From Deltaproteobacteria bacterium (lineage in GTDB: Bacteria > Desulfobacterota > Desulfuromonadia > Geobacterales > JAJYBI01): a stretch of 64,000 nucleotides of DNA. The notes beneath the pieces are model-generated. The model had not been told where the DNA came from and did not search any database. It saw only the letters and a list, made by a program, of their open reading frames with translations. Made by a program: the position numbers and the translations under genes. The stretch covers positions 20,165 through 84,164 of the forward strand of contig JAJYBI010000014.1 of NCBI GenBank assembly GCA_021779095.1. The letters are read 5' to 3'. This document shows positions 33,547-42,351 of the stretch, in pieces (position 1 is the stretch's first letter; the number at the start of each line of letters is the position of its first letter).

Positions 33547-34419
33547 ATGTTTTCCGGCATCTACCTCATCGTGAACCCCACCTCCGGCAGCTACTCCCCG
33601 GCCCGGATCGACCAGGCGATGGGGATCCTCGCCCGGCACGGCATCGAACCGCAGCTTCTGGAGACCGCCGGCCCCGTCGACGCCTCCCTCTTCGCCGCCC
33701 GGATCTGCCGGGAACAGACCTCACCCCTCATCATCGTCGCCGGCGGCGACGGCACCGTGAACGGCGTCCTCAACGGGCTGGAGCCGGGGAAGGCGGCGCT
33801 GGCCGTGCTGCCGGTGGGAACGGCCAACGTGCTCGCCCGGGAACTGGGGATCGCCTCCCTGGAGGACGCGGCGGTCCGCATCGCCCGGGGGGAGACGAAG
33901 GCAGCGACTGCGGGGTGCGTGGAGGGGAAAGGATGGCGGCGGCTCTTCATCCTCATGGCGGGGGTCGGCTTCGACGGCGCGGTGGTCGCCGGGGTGCGAC
34001 TTCCCGAGAAGCGGCGGTTCGGCAAGGTGGCGTACCTCCTCTCCGCCGTTCGCTGCCTGCGGCAGGGGGAACGGGACCGGCTCCGGGTCGTTGCCGGCGG
34101 CCGGACCATCGGCTGCCATACCGTCATCGTCTGCAACGCGGCGCACTACGGCGGCGGGGTCCGGATCGCCCCCGGCGCCGACCTCTTCCGGCCGGACCTT
34201 CGGGCGGTCTGCATCACGCAAGGAGGGGCGGGACCGCTTGTCCGCCTGGCCGCACGCCTGCTCGCCGGCAGAAAACCCGACATGCGGGGAGTCGAGACCG
34301 TCACCGCGCAGGAGTTCACCATCGACGGCACACGCCCCGTGCAGCTCGACGGCGACCCATTCGGCTCAGCGCCGGTAACGATCCGGGCTCTGCCGGGGTT
34401 CGTGCGGGTCGTGGTCTAG
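33547..34419 (+). CDS. diacylglycerol kinase-family lipid kinase
   Basis: 290 residues, DagK/YegS/LCB5 fold. ATP-binding and catalytic motif VAGGDGTVNGVLNGL, the start YLIVNPTSGSYSPARI, PVGTANVLARELGI, and MAGVGFDGAVV. The C-terminal beta domain ends FTIDGTRPVQLDGDPFGSAPVTIRALPG, where the Asp of LDGDP is the usual catalytic base. The substrate (diacylglycerol, phosphatidylglycerol or another lipid) cannot be told. CAGGAG lies 6 bp before the ATG. Confidence 0.92.
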   Translation: MFSGIYLIVNPTSGSYSPARIDQAMGILARHGIEPQLLETAGPVDASLFAARICREQTSPLIIVAGGDGTVNGVLNGLEPGKAALAVLPVGTANVLARELGIASLEDAAVRIARGETKAATAGCVEGKGWRRLFILMAGVGFDGAVVAGVRLPEKRRFGKVAYLLSAVRCLRQGERDRLRVVAGGRTIGCHTVIVCNAAHYGGGVRIAPGADLFRPDLRAVCITQGGAGPLVRLAARLLAGRKPDMRGVETVTAQEFTIDGTRPVQLDGDPFGSAPVTIRALPGFVRVVV

Positions 34420-34441
34420 CCCCGGACGCGACGACTGCGCT

Positions 34442-35710
34442 TCACACCCACCAGACGGCAATGCCGATGCCGATGATCCCCAAAAGGGTCAGTGCCGCAG
34501 CCGCCAGCACGCCGCGTCGCAGCCCCGCAAATGCGGCGCTGTATCCCGCCTTGAGCAGGTTGTTGGACGACAGCGCCACCAGTATCGCCGCAACGAGCGT
34601 CCGCATCCCCATACCGGCCCCGCCCCCCTGGGCGAGACTCAGCACGAACGGGTCCACGTCCGCCACCCCCACGGCCGAAGCCAGCCAGTATATCCCCCTC
34701 TGCCCGAACTCGGACTTCACCCAGGTGGACGCCAGCGAAATGATGATGAACAGCGCGGCGAAGACCAGGGCGGCATTGAGTTCCAGAGGGTTGACGGGGG
34801 CAAGCGCCATTCCCCCCGGTCCGCCACCGGTGCCGCGCAGATAGCAGAGCGCCGACAGCAGCAGGCCGAAGACGAAAAGCCCGAGCAGCAGCGGCGCCAA
34901 TACCAGCGCCAGCCGCACGTTGAAGACGGAGACCACGATCACCACCCGCAGGAACATGATGGACGAGGCGAGGATGATGGCCGCCTGAATCCGGCGCTGG
35001 GCGTTCCGGTCGTCCTGGTGGAACCGGGACAGTACCACCGTCGTGGCGGTGGAGGAATAAAGTCCCCCCAGGATCGCCGCCACCAGTACCCCATGTCCCG
35101 GAGAGACGTATTTCTGCACCAGGTAGCTGCCGTAGGAGAGAGACGACACGACCACGACGGCGAGCCAGACCTGGTAGGGGGTGATGGTCGTGAGAGCAGT
35201 CACCGGATGGTTGGGAAGGATCGGCAGGACGATGCCGGTCAGGACGAGAAACTTGGCGAGGGTGAAGATCTCTTCCGAGGGGATGTTCCGGGCGAAGCTG
35301 TGCAGCCGCTCCCGCACGCCGATCAGCAGCACGCCGAAAACGGTGAACCCCACCGGCACCCAGAACGGCTCGCGCATGACGATCGGACCGAGCAGGTAGA
35401 CGAGGAGGTTGCTGGCGGGGGAGATGAGCCCCGCCCCGGCCTCGCGGGTGGACAGCTCCCGCGCCCAGCGCGCCTTGTAATAGGCGTGCAGCCAGGCGGC
35501 AAGCCCCAGCAGCCCTGCGCTGAACGCGCTGGCGTACGCCGGTTCCACCAGGTAGAGGCCGAGCCCGAGAAGCGCCAGCAGCGGGAAGGTACGGATGCCG
35601 CCGGGGGGCTTGATCGGGCTCTTGGCGTAGAACTCCTCGTAGGCAAGTCCGTAGAAGAAGGAGAGCCCCAGGACCAGCGCAATCTGTTCCACGTTCAGTG
35701 CAAAAGGCAT
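34442..35710 (-). CDS. MgtC/DUF4010-type multi-pass membrane protein
   Basis: 422 residues with about 12 predicted helices. It has the layout of MgtC/SapB-DUF4010 proteins: an N-terminal part (LSFFYGLAYEEFYAKSPIKPPGGIRTFPLLALLG) akin to the MgtC R-x-x-G-x-R-T loop, and a DUF4010 half with ILGGLYSSTATTVVLSRF and a C-terminal VGVADVDPFVLSLAQ. Members are putative transporters or regulators of unknown substrate. It converges with the lipid kinase gene (23 bp). Confidence 0.8.
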   Translation of the reverse strand: MPFALNVEQIALVLGLSFFYGLAYEEFYAKSPIKPPGGIRTFPLLALLGLGLYLVEPAYASAFSAGLLGLAAWLHAYYKARWARELSTREAGAGLISPASNLLVYLLGPIVMREPFWVPVGFTVFGVLLIGVRERLHSFARNIPSEEIFTLAKFLVLTGIVLPILPNHPVTALTTITPYQVWLAVVVVSSLSYGSYLVQKYVSPGHGVLVAAILGGLYSSTATTVVLSRFHQDDRNAQRRIQAAIILASSIMFLRVVIVVSVFNVRLALVLAPLLLGLFVFGLLLSALCYLRGTGGGPGGMALAPVNPLELNAALVFAALFIIISLASTWVKSEFGQRGIYWLASAVGVADVDPFVLSLAQGGGAGMGMRTLVAAILVALSSNNLLKAGYSAAFAGLRRGVLAAAALTLLGIIGIGIAVWWV

Positions 35711-35793
35711 GGCATGTACCCGTGAGAAGGGCTGTCGCGGCGGGCGACGTCCGCCCCGCGCCTCTCTTCACAGTATCCCATCCCCCCCGATTG

Positions 35794-36873
35794 TCAATCG
35801 ACACGGCTGCCGGCGCGGCGGCAGGCGGCGCGCACGATCTGCCGGAACCAGAGCCGGGTGAGGAGCGACGCGATCAACGCGCCGATCCACGAGTTGATGA
35901 GCGGATAGACCCAGCGGTCGAACCGGCGCAGGGACCGGTGCGTCTCCCCACCCGGCGAAAGCCCCCGGCGGAAGGCACGCCGGACATCGAGGAGATATGC
36001 CAGCTGCCAGGCGTTATCCCGGACGCAGGCGCCGGTGTCACGCCAGAAGGCACGCCGCTCCGCCGGCGGCATGGCTGCGATCCACCGGGCGATCCCGGCA
36101 AGCACGGCGCCGTGCCGGGCGGGACCGGCCTCCCCCCGATGCCGGTACAGTTCCGGCAGCGCGGCGAGCAGCCCCTCCTGCCCCACGGCATCCAGGTTCA
36201 TGATGATCGCGTTGAGGGTCCGGCGTTCGGCGGGCCCCTCCTCCTCGAACCGGCGGGCGGAGGTATGGATCTCGGCGGGGAGGAGCAGCCAGGACGCCTC
36301 GCGCCGGACCGCCCCGGCGAACCGGGTCTCGGCGAGCATCGGCACCGTTTCGGGAAACGGCCCCACCCGGTCGAACAGGGTGCGGCGCACAAGCAGCCCC
36401 TGGTCGCCGTGGATGCAGCCGGGACGGTCCAGGCGGGCCTTGCATTCATGGAAATAGTAGCCGAGATCCGCCCCCGGCGCCGACCGGTCGAACCGCAGGC
36501 CGAACCGCCCCGCCGACCGGTCGTGATCGCGGGTGGCGGCGGCGAGCGCGTCGAGCCCGCGGCGTAGCGCCAGCGGGTCGCCGAACCGCGAATCGGCATG
36601 GAGAAAGAGCAGGGTCTCCGCGCGGGTCGCCGGCACGCCTGCGTTCAGCTGGCGCCCGCGTCCCCCGCCGCTTCGCACCAGAGTCAGCGTCAGGCCGACC
36701 TCCCCGGCCGCCTTCCCGGCGACCCGGACCGTCCCGTCGTTGGAGCCGCCGTCGCACAGGACGACCTCCAGCACGACCTCCCGCTGGGCGGCGAGGTCCG
36801 CCAGCAGCGCGCGGATCGCCTCCTCCTCGTCGAGGACGGGAACCACGACGGAAAGCTCGAACGGACCTCTCAC
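35794..36873 (-). CDS. glycosyltransferase family 2 protein
   Basis: 359 residues from GTG 36873, 5 bp after GGGAGGG. GT-A start LSVVVPVLDEEEAIRALLADL, CDGGSNDGT, GGRGRQLNAG, the metal site LFLHADSRF and IHGDQGLLVRRTLFDRVGPFPE. These resemble the TIGR04283-type GT2 family. An unusually long C-terminal half (about 210-359) contains an amphipathic or membrane-associated region (LINSWIGALIASLLTRLWF). Sugar and acceptor unknown. The gene diverges from the REC-PilZ gene. Confidence 0.88.
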   Translation of the reverse strand: MRGPFELSVVVPVLDEEEAIRALLADLAAQREVVLEVVLCDGGSNDGTVRVAGKAAGEVGLTLTLVRSGGGRGRQLNAGVPATRAETLLFLHADSRFGDPLALRRGLDALAAATRDHDRSAGRFGLRFDRSAPGADLGYYFHECKARLDRPGCIHGDQGLLVRRTLFDRVGPFPETVPMLAETRFAGAVRREASWLLLPAEIHTSARRFEEEGPAERRTLNAIIMNLDAVGQEGLLAALPELYRHRGEAGPARHGAVLAGIARWIAAMPPAERRAFWRDTGACVRDNAWQLAYLLDVRRAFRRGLSPGGETHRSLRRFDRWVYPLINSWIGALIASLLTRLWFRQIVRAACRRAGSRVD

Positions 36874-36982
36874 GCGCCCTCCCGTACCGATTGATCCCGC
36901 ATTGGCAGCGTATTCATCGCTTCTCTAACTTCCCCGCGTATGCTATAGTCTCCCACAATGTTCCGGCGCAAGGGGGCTGTCC

Positions 36983-37693
36983 ATGGCAAAACCGAAAATA
37001 CTCCTGGTCGACGACGTGAACCTGATGATCGAACTGCAGAAGAGCTTCCTGCGGTTCTCGCCGGTGCGCGTCTTCACCGCCCACAACGGGGTCGAGGCGC
37101 TCCAGGTGGCCCGCCAGGAGCGGCCCGACGTGATCTTCATGGACATCAACATGCCGGTCATGGACGGGGTCACCTGCTGCTCGGCCATCAAGTCCGACCC
37201 GGAGCTGCGCGACATCCCGGTGGTCATGGTGACGACCATGGGCAAACCGGAGGACGAGGTACGCTGCCGTGAAGCGGGGTGCGACGCATTCATCACGAAG
37301 CCGGTGGACCGGATCACCTTCCTGAACAAGGGACGGCAGTTCATCCCCGACATCGACCGGCGCGACCCCCGGGTCGCCTGCAAGGCCGGCGTCGAACTCC
37401 GCAGCAACAGCACGACGGAGACCGCCACGTCCCAGGACATCAGCGAGGGGGGTATCTACGTGTCCGGCCCCGTCGACGTGGTCCCCGAGAGCTACATCAC
37501 CCTCTCCCTCGTCCTGCCGGGAACGGACGCGGAGCCGGTCCGGGCCCGCGGTCGAATCGCCTGGATCAATACCGACAACGACCGGAAGAAACCCCAGCTC
37601 CCCATCGGCTTCGGGGTGGAGTTCCTGGATATCGACGAAAAGGCGCTGGAGGCGATCCGGCAGTACGTGGAGAAGACCAAAAAGCGCCCGTGA
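36983..37693 (+). CDS. response regulator with PilZ output domain
   Basis: 236 residues. Receiver domain 1-118: LLVDDVN, phospho-acceptor Asp54 (VIFMDINMPVMDG), VMVTTMG and Lys in FITKPVD. PilZ domain about 125-230: the RxxxR region DRRDPRVACKAGVEL and the c-di-GMP motif DISEGGIYVSG (D/N-x-S-x-x-G) are both recognisable. The protein should respond to phosphorylation and bind c-di-GMP. AGGGGG stands 7 bp before the ATG. No cognate kinase is next to it. Confidence 0.9.
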   Translation: MAKPKILLVDDVNLMIELQKSFLRFSPVRVFTAHNGVEALQVARQERPDVIFMDINMPVMDGVTCCSAIKSDPELRDIPVVMVTTMGKPEDEVRCREAGCDAFITKPVDRITFLNKGRQFIPDIDRRDPRVACKAGVELRSNSTTETATSQDISEGGIYVSGPVDVVPESYITLSLVLPGTDAEPVRARGRIAWINTDNDRKKPQLPIGFGVEFLDIDEKALEAIRQYVEKTKKRP

Positions 37694-37775
37694 AAGCGGC
37701 TCCCTGCGCAGGTACGACCCCGCAGCGCCGGTCAACCGAAACTGCCGGGGCTCGCCCCCTGAACCGCGTCCCCCC

Positions 37776-38993
37776 TCACTCCGACACCGTATAGGACTTC
37801 AGCTCCGCCGTCACCCGCCCGATCTTCAGTTTCGTCTCCATCCGCACCGGCAGCCGGCGCTCGTCGTCGGTAAGCCAGATGAGGATCTCCCCCTCCTTCT
37901 TGAACAGCCCCTCGGTGGTGAGGACCGGCTCCACGACGATGGAGGGCACCTCGCGCCCGTCGCCCTGTTCCACCCTGTCGCGTCGCAGTATCCGCACCTC
38001 GGTGTTGAGGAACTTTTCGCTGTCGAACATGCTGATATACACCGGCTTGCCGATCTCCAGCGGCTGGCGGCGCAGGTAGTAGAACGCGGAGATGACGTCC
38101 CACAGAACCTTCCCCCCCATCGCGAACTCCTTGCGCGTCTTGTCGATGTTGTCGATGTAGATCACCTTGCCGTGTTCCCGGTCGAAGATCGTCTCCCTGT
38201 TCCTCCGGTGGCTCCCCTCGTGCTGGAGCATGGTGAAGCTGGCGGGCAGCCCGTTCACCAGCCGCGCCTCCGCCCGGTCCTTCACCTCGTAGAACGCCGA
38301 AATGACCGCATTGGAGCGGACGGTGGAGGTGATCGAGGCGGTTCCGTTCCCCTTCACCGCCTCGATCACCGCAGTCCCCACGTAGAAACCGGACCAGTAG
38401 AGGGAGAAGGCAAGCCGCTCCCGGGCGCAGGGGACGATGTCGGGGGAAGCCGGTGCGGGTTTGGACGCCGCCACGGTTGAGGCCGGTGCCCGCGGGGTGA
38501 CGGATGCCGGCAGGGATATGGGCGCCGTCGGAAAGAGCGGGGCCGGCGAAGCGGCCGACGCAACGATCGGAGATGCGGGCAGAGGAGAGGATGCCGCGGT
38601 GGCGGAAACGTTTTCGAACGCCGGCCCGGCGGCGGTGACGGCATGGCGTACGGCAGCCCGTCCGAAGCGCCGTCCGGCTGCAGGAAGCGAGTCGGTCTGG
38701 GTTACGCCGGCCTCCTCCGGTCGCGGCGCCGGCGCGACGGGTGCGGCGACCGGCGCCGGAGCCGCGGCTGCCGTACCCCCTCCCTTTCCTTGAATGGGTA
38801 AGGATGCAGACGACGGTTCCGGCGGCGGGTTGGCGATGATGACGTTGACCACCTCCTCCGGCGCGATCCCGCCGAACCCGGCCAGAAGGGCGATGCCGGC
38901 CCCCGACAGCCCCCCCCAGACGCACAGGTGCGCAAAAAGCGAAAGGAGGATGAACAGCCCCAGCGAGTATCTGATCTTCGTCAACGGTTTCAT
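37776..38993 (-). CDS. DUF3108 domain protein with N-terminal anchor
   Basis: 405 residues. One N-terminal membrane helix (LGLFILLSLFAHLCVWGGL, TonB-like in appearance), then a Pro/Ala-rich linker of about 130 residues, then DUF3108 (about 185-400): REYLAFSLYWSG-like LAFSLYWSGFYVGTA, SNAVISAFYEVKDRAEA, DVISAFYYLRRQPLEIGKPVYI and ILIWLTDDERRLPVRMETKLKIGRVTAEL. DUF3108 proteins are periplasmic and of unknown role. AGGTGGGA lies upstream of the ATG. The radical SAM gene ends 17 bp before it on the same strand. Confidence 0.85.
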   Translation of the reverse strand: MKPLTKIRYSLGLFILLSLFAHLCVWGGLSGAGIALLAGFGGIAPEEVVNVIIANPPPEPSSASLPIQGKGGGTAAAAPAPVAAPVAPAPRPEEAGVTQTDSLPAAGRRFGRAAVRHAVTAAGPAFENVSATAASSPLPASPIVASAASPAPLFPTAPISLPASVTPRAPASTVAASKPAPASPDIVPCARERLAFSLYWSGFYVGTAVIEAVKGNGTASITSTVRSNAVISAFYEVKDRAEARLVNGLPASFTMLQHEGSHRRNRETIFDREHGKVIYIDNIDKTRKEFAMGGKVLWDVISAFYYLRRQPLEIGKPVYISMFDSEKFLNTEVRILRRDRVEQGDGREVPSIVVEPVLTTEGLFKKEGEILIWLTDDERRLPVRMETKLKIGRVTAELKSYTVSE

Positions 38994-39010
38994 CGTCCCA
39001 CCTGCTGCGG

Positions 39011-40768
39011 TCAGACCGCGGCGGCCGCCACCCGGTCCGGCGGGGCGTCGGCGCGCTCGACGAACACCCGTTCTCCCCGGTCCGGGGCGGAGAGATAGGC
39101 AAACACCAGCTCCACCGGGCCGGCCGGCCAGCCGGCGACGCGGTAGTCACGCGCAAACCGGCCCGAAAACCCGCGGACCTTCCCCTCCCGGTCGCCGACC
39201 ATCAGCCGCGCCTGCCGGTGCGCGCCGCCGGCCGCGGCGGCCGGTGCATCCGCAGCTCCCGGCGGGAAAAACGACGGCAGCTTGCCGGCGGGATAGCCGG
39301 TGCGGCAGTAGTCGAAGCGGAGCGCATCCCGCACGGCTTCATGCCCCTCCGCCGGCACGATCGCTTCCGCCGCCTGCCAGAACAGCTCGAACTGGTCCCG
39401 GAGGGAGAGGTGCGACGCCGTCTCCTCCCAGGCGGGGAACGCGGCGCACCGGTCCCAGAAGGTCACCGGCGGGACCAGCGCGCCGATCTGCGCCAGGGCC
39501 GTCCCGAACCGGCCGCTGTTGTAGTACAGGTCCAGGAGCCGGGCGATGGTCTCGATCCGCACGATCTCCCGGTAGGAGAGGTCCGGCGTCCGCAATATCT
39601 TGTAGGGAGGGGTCCCGGACCAGACATAACCCTCCCGTTCCGCGATCCGCCGCATGGCGGTCCCCTTCAGCAGCTTGAGCGGCTCCACCTGGATATGGTG
39701 CGGCCCGAGGGAGAGGAGGAGCGCCAGCGAGCCCAGGAACCCTTCGTAGTCCTCCCCCGGCAGGCCGGCCACCAGGTCCAGATGCACGGTAATCCGCGTC
39801 TCCGCCAGAAGCCGCCTGACGTTCTCCGCAAGACGCCCCAGGTCCGATGTGCGCGTCACCCGTTCCAGGGTGTCGGCCGCGGTCGACTGCACGCCGATCT
39901 CGAACCGGAAGAGCCCGTCCGGCACCTCCCGCAGAAGCGCAAGGTTCGCATCGGTCAACAGGTCAGCGGCGATCTCGAAATGGAAGGTCGAGGTGCGGTT
40001 GTGCTCCAGAAGGTATCTCCAGAGCTCGTTGGCCCGGACCGCGTCGAAGTTGAAGGTCCGGTCCACGAACTTGACGACCTTGACCTGCCGCTCCAGCAGG
40101 ATCGCCAGGTCGGACCGCACCCGCCCCGGCGACCAGACCCGCACCCCCGGCTCCAGGGACGACATGCAGTAGGCGCAGGAAAACGGGCAGCCCCGGGAAC
40201 TCTCGTAGTAGACGAGCGGTTTTCGCAGGTCCACCAGCCCCGCTGCGAAGGGGGACGGAAACCGGTCCAGCTCCACTGTCGCCGGCGCCGCCGGTGTCGC
40301 GACGATCTCCTCGCCGTCCCGGTAGACGATCCCGTCGACACCGGCCATGAGCCGGGGGAAGGCGTCGCGCCCCGCGGCACCCGCAAGCGCCTGCGCCAGC
40401 GCCCGCATCGGCCCCTCCCCCTCGCCGCGCACGACGGCATCCAGGGCGGGATGGGCGGCCAGCAGTTCATAGGCGCCGGAGGAGACCTCCGGCCCGCCGA
40501 CGACGATGCAGACGTCCGGCTGTACCAGCCTGAGATCGGCGGCGAGCCGCAGGACCTGCTCGATGTTCCAGATGTAGCAGGAAAACGCCACCAGGTCCGC
40601 CTCCTCGGCCACGATCCGCCGCAGGATGGCATCCGTCGGCTCGTTGATCGTGTATTCGCGGATGACGATCATAAGGTTCTGCAGGTCGGCGCAGGCGGCG
40701 GCGATGGCGGGGAGCGCCAGGGAGGCGTGGATGTAGCGGGCGTGGAGGGTGGCAAGCAGCATCTTCAT
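39011..40768 (-). CDS. B12-binding-domain radical SAM protein
   Basis: 585 residues. N-terminal Rossmann part like a cobalamin-binding domain (LLATLHARYIHASLALPAIAA, VAFSCYIWNIEQVLRLAADL, IVVGGPEVSSGAYELL); the cobalt-ligand DxHxxG motif is missing, so B12 may bind base-on-free or not at all. The radical SAM core has CPFSCAYC (C194, C198, C201), then FEIAADLLT, RFEIGVQSTAADTLERV and DLVAGLPGEDYEGF. The C-terminal 200 residues resemble DUF4080. Substrate unknown. It is upstream of the DUF3108 gene by 17 bp. Confidence 0.9.
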   Translation of the reverse strand: MKMLLATLHARYIHASLALPAIAAACADLQNLMIVIREYTINEPTDAILRRIVAEEADLVAFSCYIWNIEQVLRLAADLRLVQPDVCIVVGGPEVSSGAYELLAAHPALDAVVRGEGEGPMRALAQALAGAAGRDAFPRLMAGVDGIVYRDGEEIVATPAAPATVELDRFPSPFAAGLVDLRKPLVYYESSRGCPFSCAYCMSSLEPGVRVWSPGRVRSDLAILLERQVKVVKFVDRTFNFDAVRANELWRYLLEHNRTSTFHFEIAADLLTDANLALLREVPDGLFRFEIGVQSTAADTLERVTRTSDLGRLAENVRRLLAETRITVHLDLVAGLPGEDYEGFLGSLALLLSLGPHHIQVEPLKLLKGTAMRRIAEREGYVWSGTPPYKILRTPDLSYREIVRIETIARLLDLYYNSGRFGTALAQIGALVPPVTFWDRCAAFPAWEETASHLSLRDQFELFWQAAEAIVPAEGHEAVRDALRFDYCRTGYPAGKLPSFFPPGAADAPAAAAGGAHRQARLMVGDREGKVRGFSGRFARDYRVAGWPAGPVELVFAYLSAPDRGERVFVERADAPPDRVAAAAV

Positions 40769-40830
40769 GCTGTCGATTGTAACGAAAACGGCCGGTTATG
40801 ACCAGCGAAAGCTGTGCAAACGGACGGCGC

Positions 40831-40855
40831 AAAAAAAGGGCGGAAAACTCCGCCC
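40831..40855 (-). terminator. terminator of the cytochrome c7 gene
   Basis: On the minus strand GGGCGGA-GTTT-TCCGCCC followed by TTTTTTT: a textbook intrinsic terminator 31 bp after the cytochrome stop. Three ATCCTTC units sit between. Confidence 0.9.
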
Positions 40856-40885
40856 ATCCTTCATCCTTCATCCTTCATCCTGCCG

Positions 40886-41167
40886 TTACTTCTTGTGGCA
40901 CTCGCCGCACTTGGTCGGCCCCTTGCCCATCTCGGCGTGGCACCCCTTGCAGGTCGTATGCGCCCAGTCCTTCCCCATGCCGGCGATCGTGCCCCCCTTC
41001 TCCGTCTCGTGGCAGGCCTTGCACCCCTTGGCCAGCTTCAGTTCCTGATGCAGCTTGTGGGGGAAAGCCACGTTGCCGTTCTTGGCCGTCAGGGTAATGG
41101 TGTCGCTCGCCAGTGCCGCCCCGCCGAATGCCAGTGAAAGTACTGCAGCTGCAATGATCGTCCTCAT
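40886..41167 (-). CDS. periplasmic triheme cytochrome c7, PpcA family
   Basis: 93 residues: signal peptide of 20 (cut after ALAS) and a mature chain of about 73 with three CxxCH haem sites (CKACH, CKGCH, CGECH) and extra His ligands in FPHKLHQELKLAKG and WAHTTC. It matches the PpcA family of Geobacter, which carries electrons through the periplasm to outer-membrane conduits for metal or electrode reduction. The tail GPTKCGECHKK is the same as I recall for PpcA. AAAGGAGCAGG precedes the ATG. Own promoter and terminator. Confidence 0.95.
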   Translation of the reverse strand: MRTIIAAAVLSLAFGGAALASDTITLTAKNGNVAFPHKLHQELKLAKGCKACHETEKGGTIAGMGKDWAHTTCKGCHAEMGKGPTKCGECHKK

Positions 41168-41201
41168 TTCCTGCTCCTTTCGCGATTGGTATTAGCTGCA
41201 T

Positions 41202-41229
41202 ATAATAAACATATTTTTATTACATGCAA
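41202..41229 (-). promoter_or_regulatory. promoter of the cytochrome c7 gene
   Basis: Minus strand TTGCAT (41229-41224), 16 bp of AT-rich spacer, TATTAT (41207-41202). Leader about 28 nt with a good ribosome site. Confidence 0.55.
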
Positions 41230-41257
41230 CTGTTTTGCGTAATTTTTCCGGCACAGT

Positions 41258-41462
41258 CGGCGGGGAGGACGATCCGGAACGGCATCCCTATGTCGGCGCG
41301 GGCTCGATTCAGGCGGCGGAGAATACCCGACCGGCGCCGGATTGCCGGCCGGCACGGAGTTTCAGGAGAAATAGCGGGATCTGGTGGGGATAGAGGATGT
41401 CGTCGCAGACGCCGGTAGCGATCGCGTGTCGCGGCATCCCGTCGGCATGGGCGGAGAGCGGA
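41258..41462. repeat. 205-bp direct repeat, copy 1 (copied 3' end of the CheB-like gene)
   Basis: Matches 42352-42556 over 205 bp with about four mismatches at a constant offset of 1094 bp. In copy 2 the right-hand three quarters encode the last 51 residues of the CheB-like protein; here the same codons exist without the rest of the gene and run into a stop. This is most of the 345-bp gap 41168-41512. Confidence 0.93.
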
Positions 41463-41512
41463 GGTGGACCGCCCCTCCGTCAGACGTGCAGCGGGGAGAT
41501 CTGTCAGGTGCC

Positions 41513-41956
41513 TTAAGCTGCGTGTCGCCCGTGAAGGGTTTCCCAGCCGATACAGGCAAGCTTTATATAGACAGGAATCGGCTTGTAACCGCCGTGGTAG
41601 TACACGATGGTTCGGCGGGTGATGCCGAGCGCCCCGGCCGCGGCGCTGAGAGAAAGGCCGTTTCGCTCCATCCATGCGCTGAACTCGGTTACGGGAAAAG
41701 CCTGCCCGGCCTGTTCCTTTCCGAGCCGGTAGAGGGAATCGGCGTCAATTCCGATCTCACCGTCTGCCCACTCTACCCCGTGCCCCCATTCTTCGGCCAC
41801 TGCCGTCACAAAGAACGCCGGTTCCTTCAGTTTTTCATATCCGGGGGAATCCAGATACTCGGCTACGTCAACCCTGGTTTTCTTGCCGGAACGCCACGAT
41901 ATCGCCAGATAAGACGGCAATTCAGCGGAAACGGATGTGATCTTCTGTTGAGTCAT
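41513..41956 (-). CDS. DUF2442 plus helix-turn-helix protein, putative antitoxin
   Basis: 147 residues. The N-terminal half is DUF2442-like (YLAISWRSGKKTRVDVAEYLDSPGYEKLKEPAFF, GHGVEWADGEIGIDADSLYRL). The C-terminal half is an HTH (FSAWMERNGLSLSAAAGALGITRRTIVYYHGG). DUF2442 genes regularly follow DUF4160 genes, and the pair behaves like a type II toxin-antitoxin module. The HTH makes it the probable autorepressor. 4 bp separate it from the DUF4160 gene. Confidence 0.82.
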   Translation of the reverse strand: MTQQKITSVSAELPSYLAISWRSGKKTRVDVAEYLDSPGYEKLKEPAFFVTAVAEEWGHGVEWADGEIGIDADSLYRLGKEQAGQAFPVTEFSAWMERNGLSLSAAAGALGITRRTIVYYHGGYKPIPVYIKLACIGWETLHGRHAA

Positions 41957-41960
41957 GGCT

Positions 41961-42203
41961 CTATCTCCTGTTCGATACTCGGTTCAGCTTCTGCCACTCC
42001 GCCTGTATTCGCTCCCTGTTTTCCTTTGCCCATTCACGGGCTTCCGCAAGAATGTCTCCGGGCGGATTTCCAATGATGACCTCAAGTGTTTCAATCTCTA
42101 TAGATGCCCGTCCGTCAGGCCACCGCAAATGAAAATGAGGAACACCGTGCTCGCGGCCGAACACTTCTATTTTCCAGTTCCGGTTATGATGAAGGCGGGT
42201 CAT
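41961..42203 (-). CDS. DUF4160 protein, putative toxin
   Basis: 80 residues with the DUF4160 core: WKIEVFGREHGVPHFHLRWPDGRASIEIETLEVIIGN, the PHFHL motif being diagnostic. The C terminus is helical and basic. First gene of the pair. Its ATG lies within a base or two of the predicted transcription start, and no ribosome binding site precedes it. Confidence 0.82.
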   Translation of the reverse strand: MTRLHHNRNWKIEVFGREHGVPHFHLRWPDGRASIEIETLEVIIGNPPGDILAEAREWAKENRERIQAEWQKLNRVSNRR

Positions 42204-42211
42204 AAGAGAAA

Positions 42212-42240
42212 AGCATAGAGAATATTATTCTCCATGTCAA
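42212..42240 (-). promoter_or_regulatory. promoter and operator of the DUF4160/DUF2442 pair
   Basis: Minus strand TTGACA (42240-42235), 17 bp, TATGCT (42217-42212). The spacer contains the perfect palindrome GAGAATATTATTCTC (42218-42232), a likely operator. The start site is predicted near 42205, next to the ATG at 42203. Confidence 0.75.
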
Positions 42241-42311
42241 ATTGCTCTCCTGAAACAATGGCCGTGCGCTTCCGAAAGCAACGGTTTAAGGTGGTTGCGA
42301 GGAAAAACATA

Positions 42312-42336
42312 GGTGTCAGAGCTTAGCCCTGACACC
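42312..42336. repeat. 25-bp palindrome GGTGTCAG...CTGACACC
   Basis: Perfect 8-bp stem around 9 bases, lying 15 bp outside direct-repeat copy 2. It could end transcription from the CheB-like gene, but no U tract follows. It may also mark a recombination junction. Confidence 0.6.
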
Positions 42337-42351
42337 ATCATCTCATGCAGC

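Noticed and set aside
40856..40876. ATCCTTC tandem repeat as a phase-variation tract
   Set aside because: Only three units, located after the cytochrome c7 stop and before its terminator, so slippage would not affect a reading frame.
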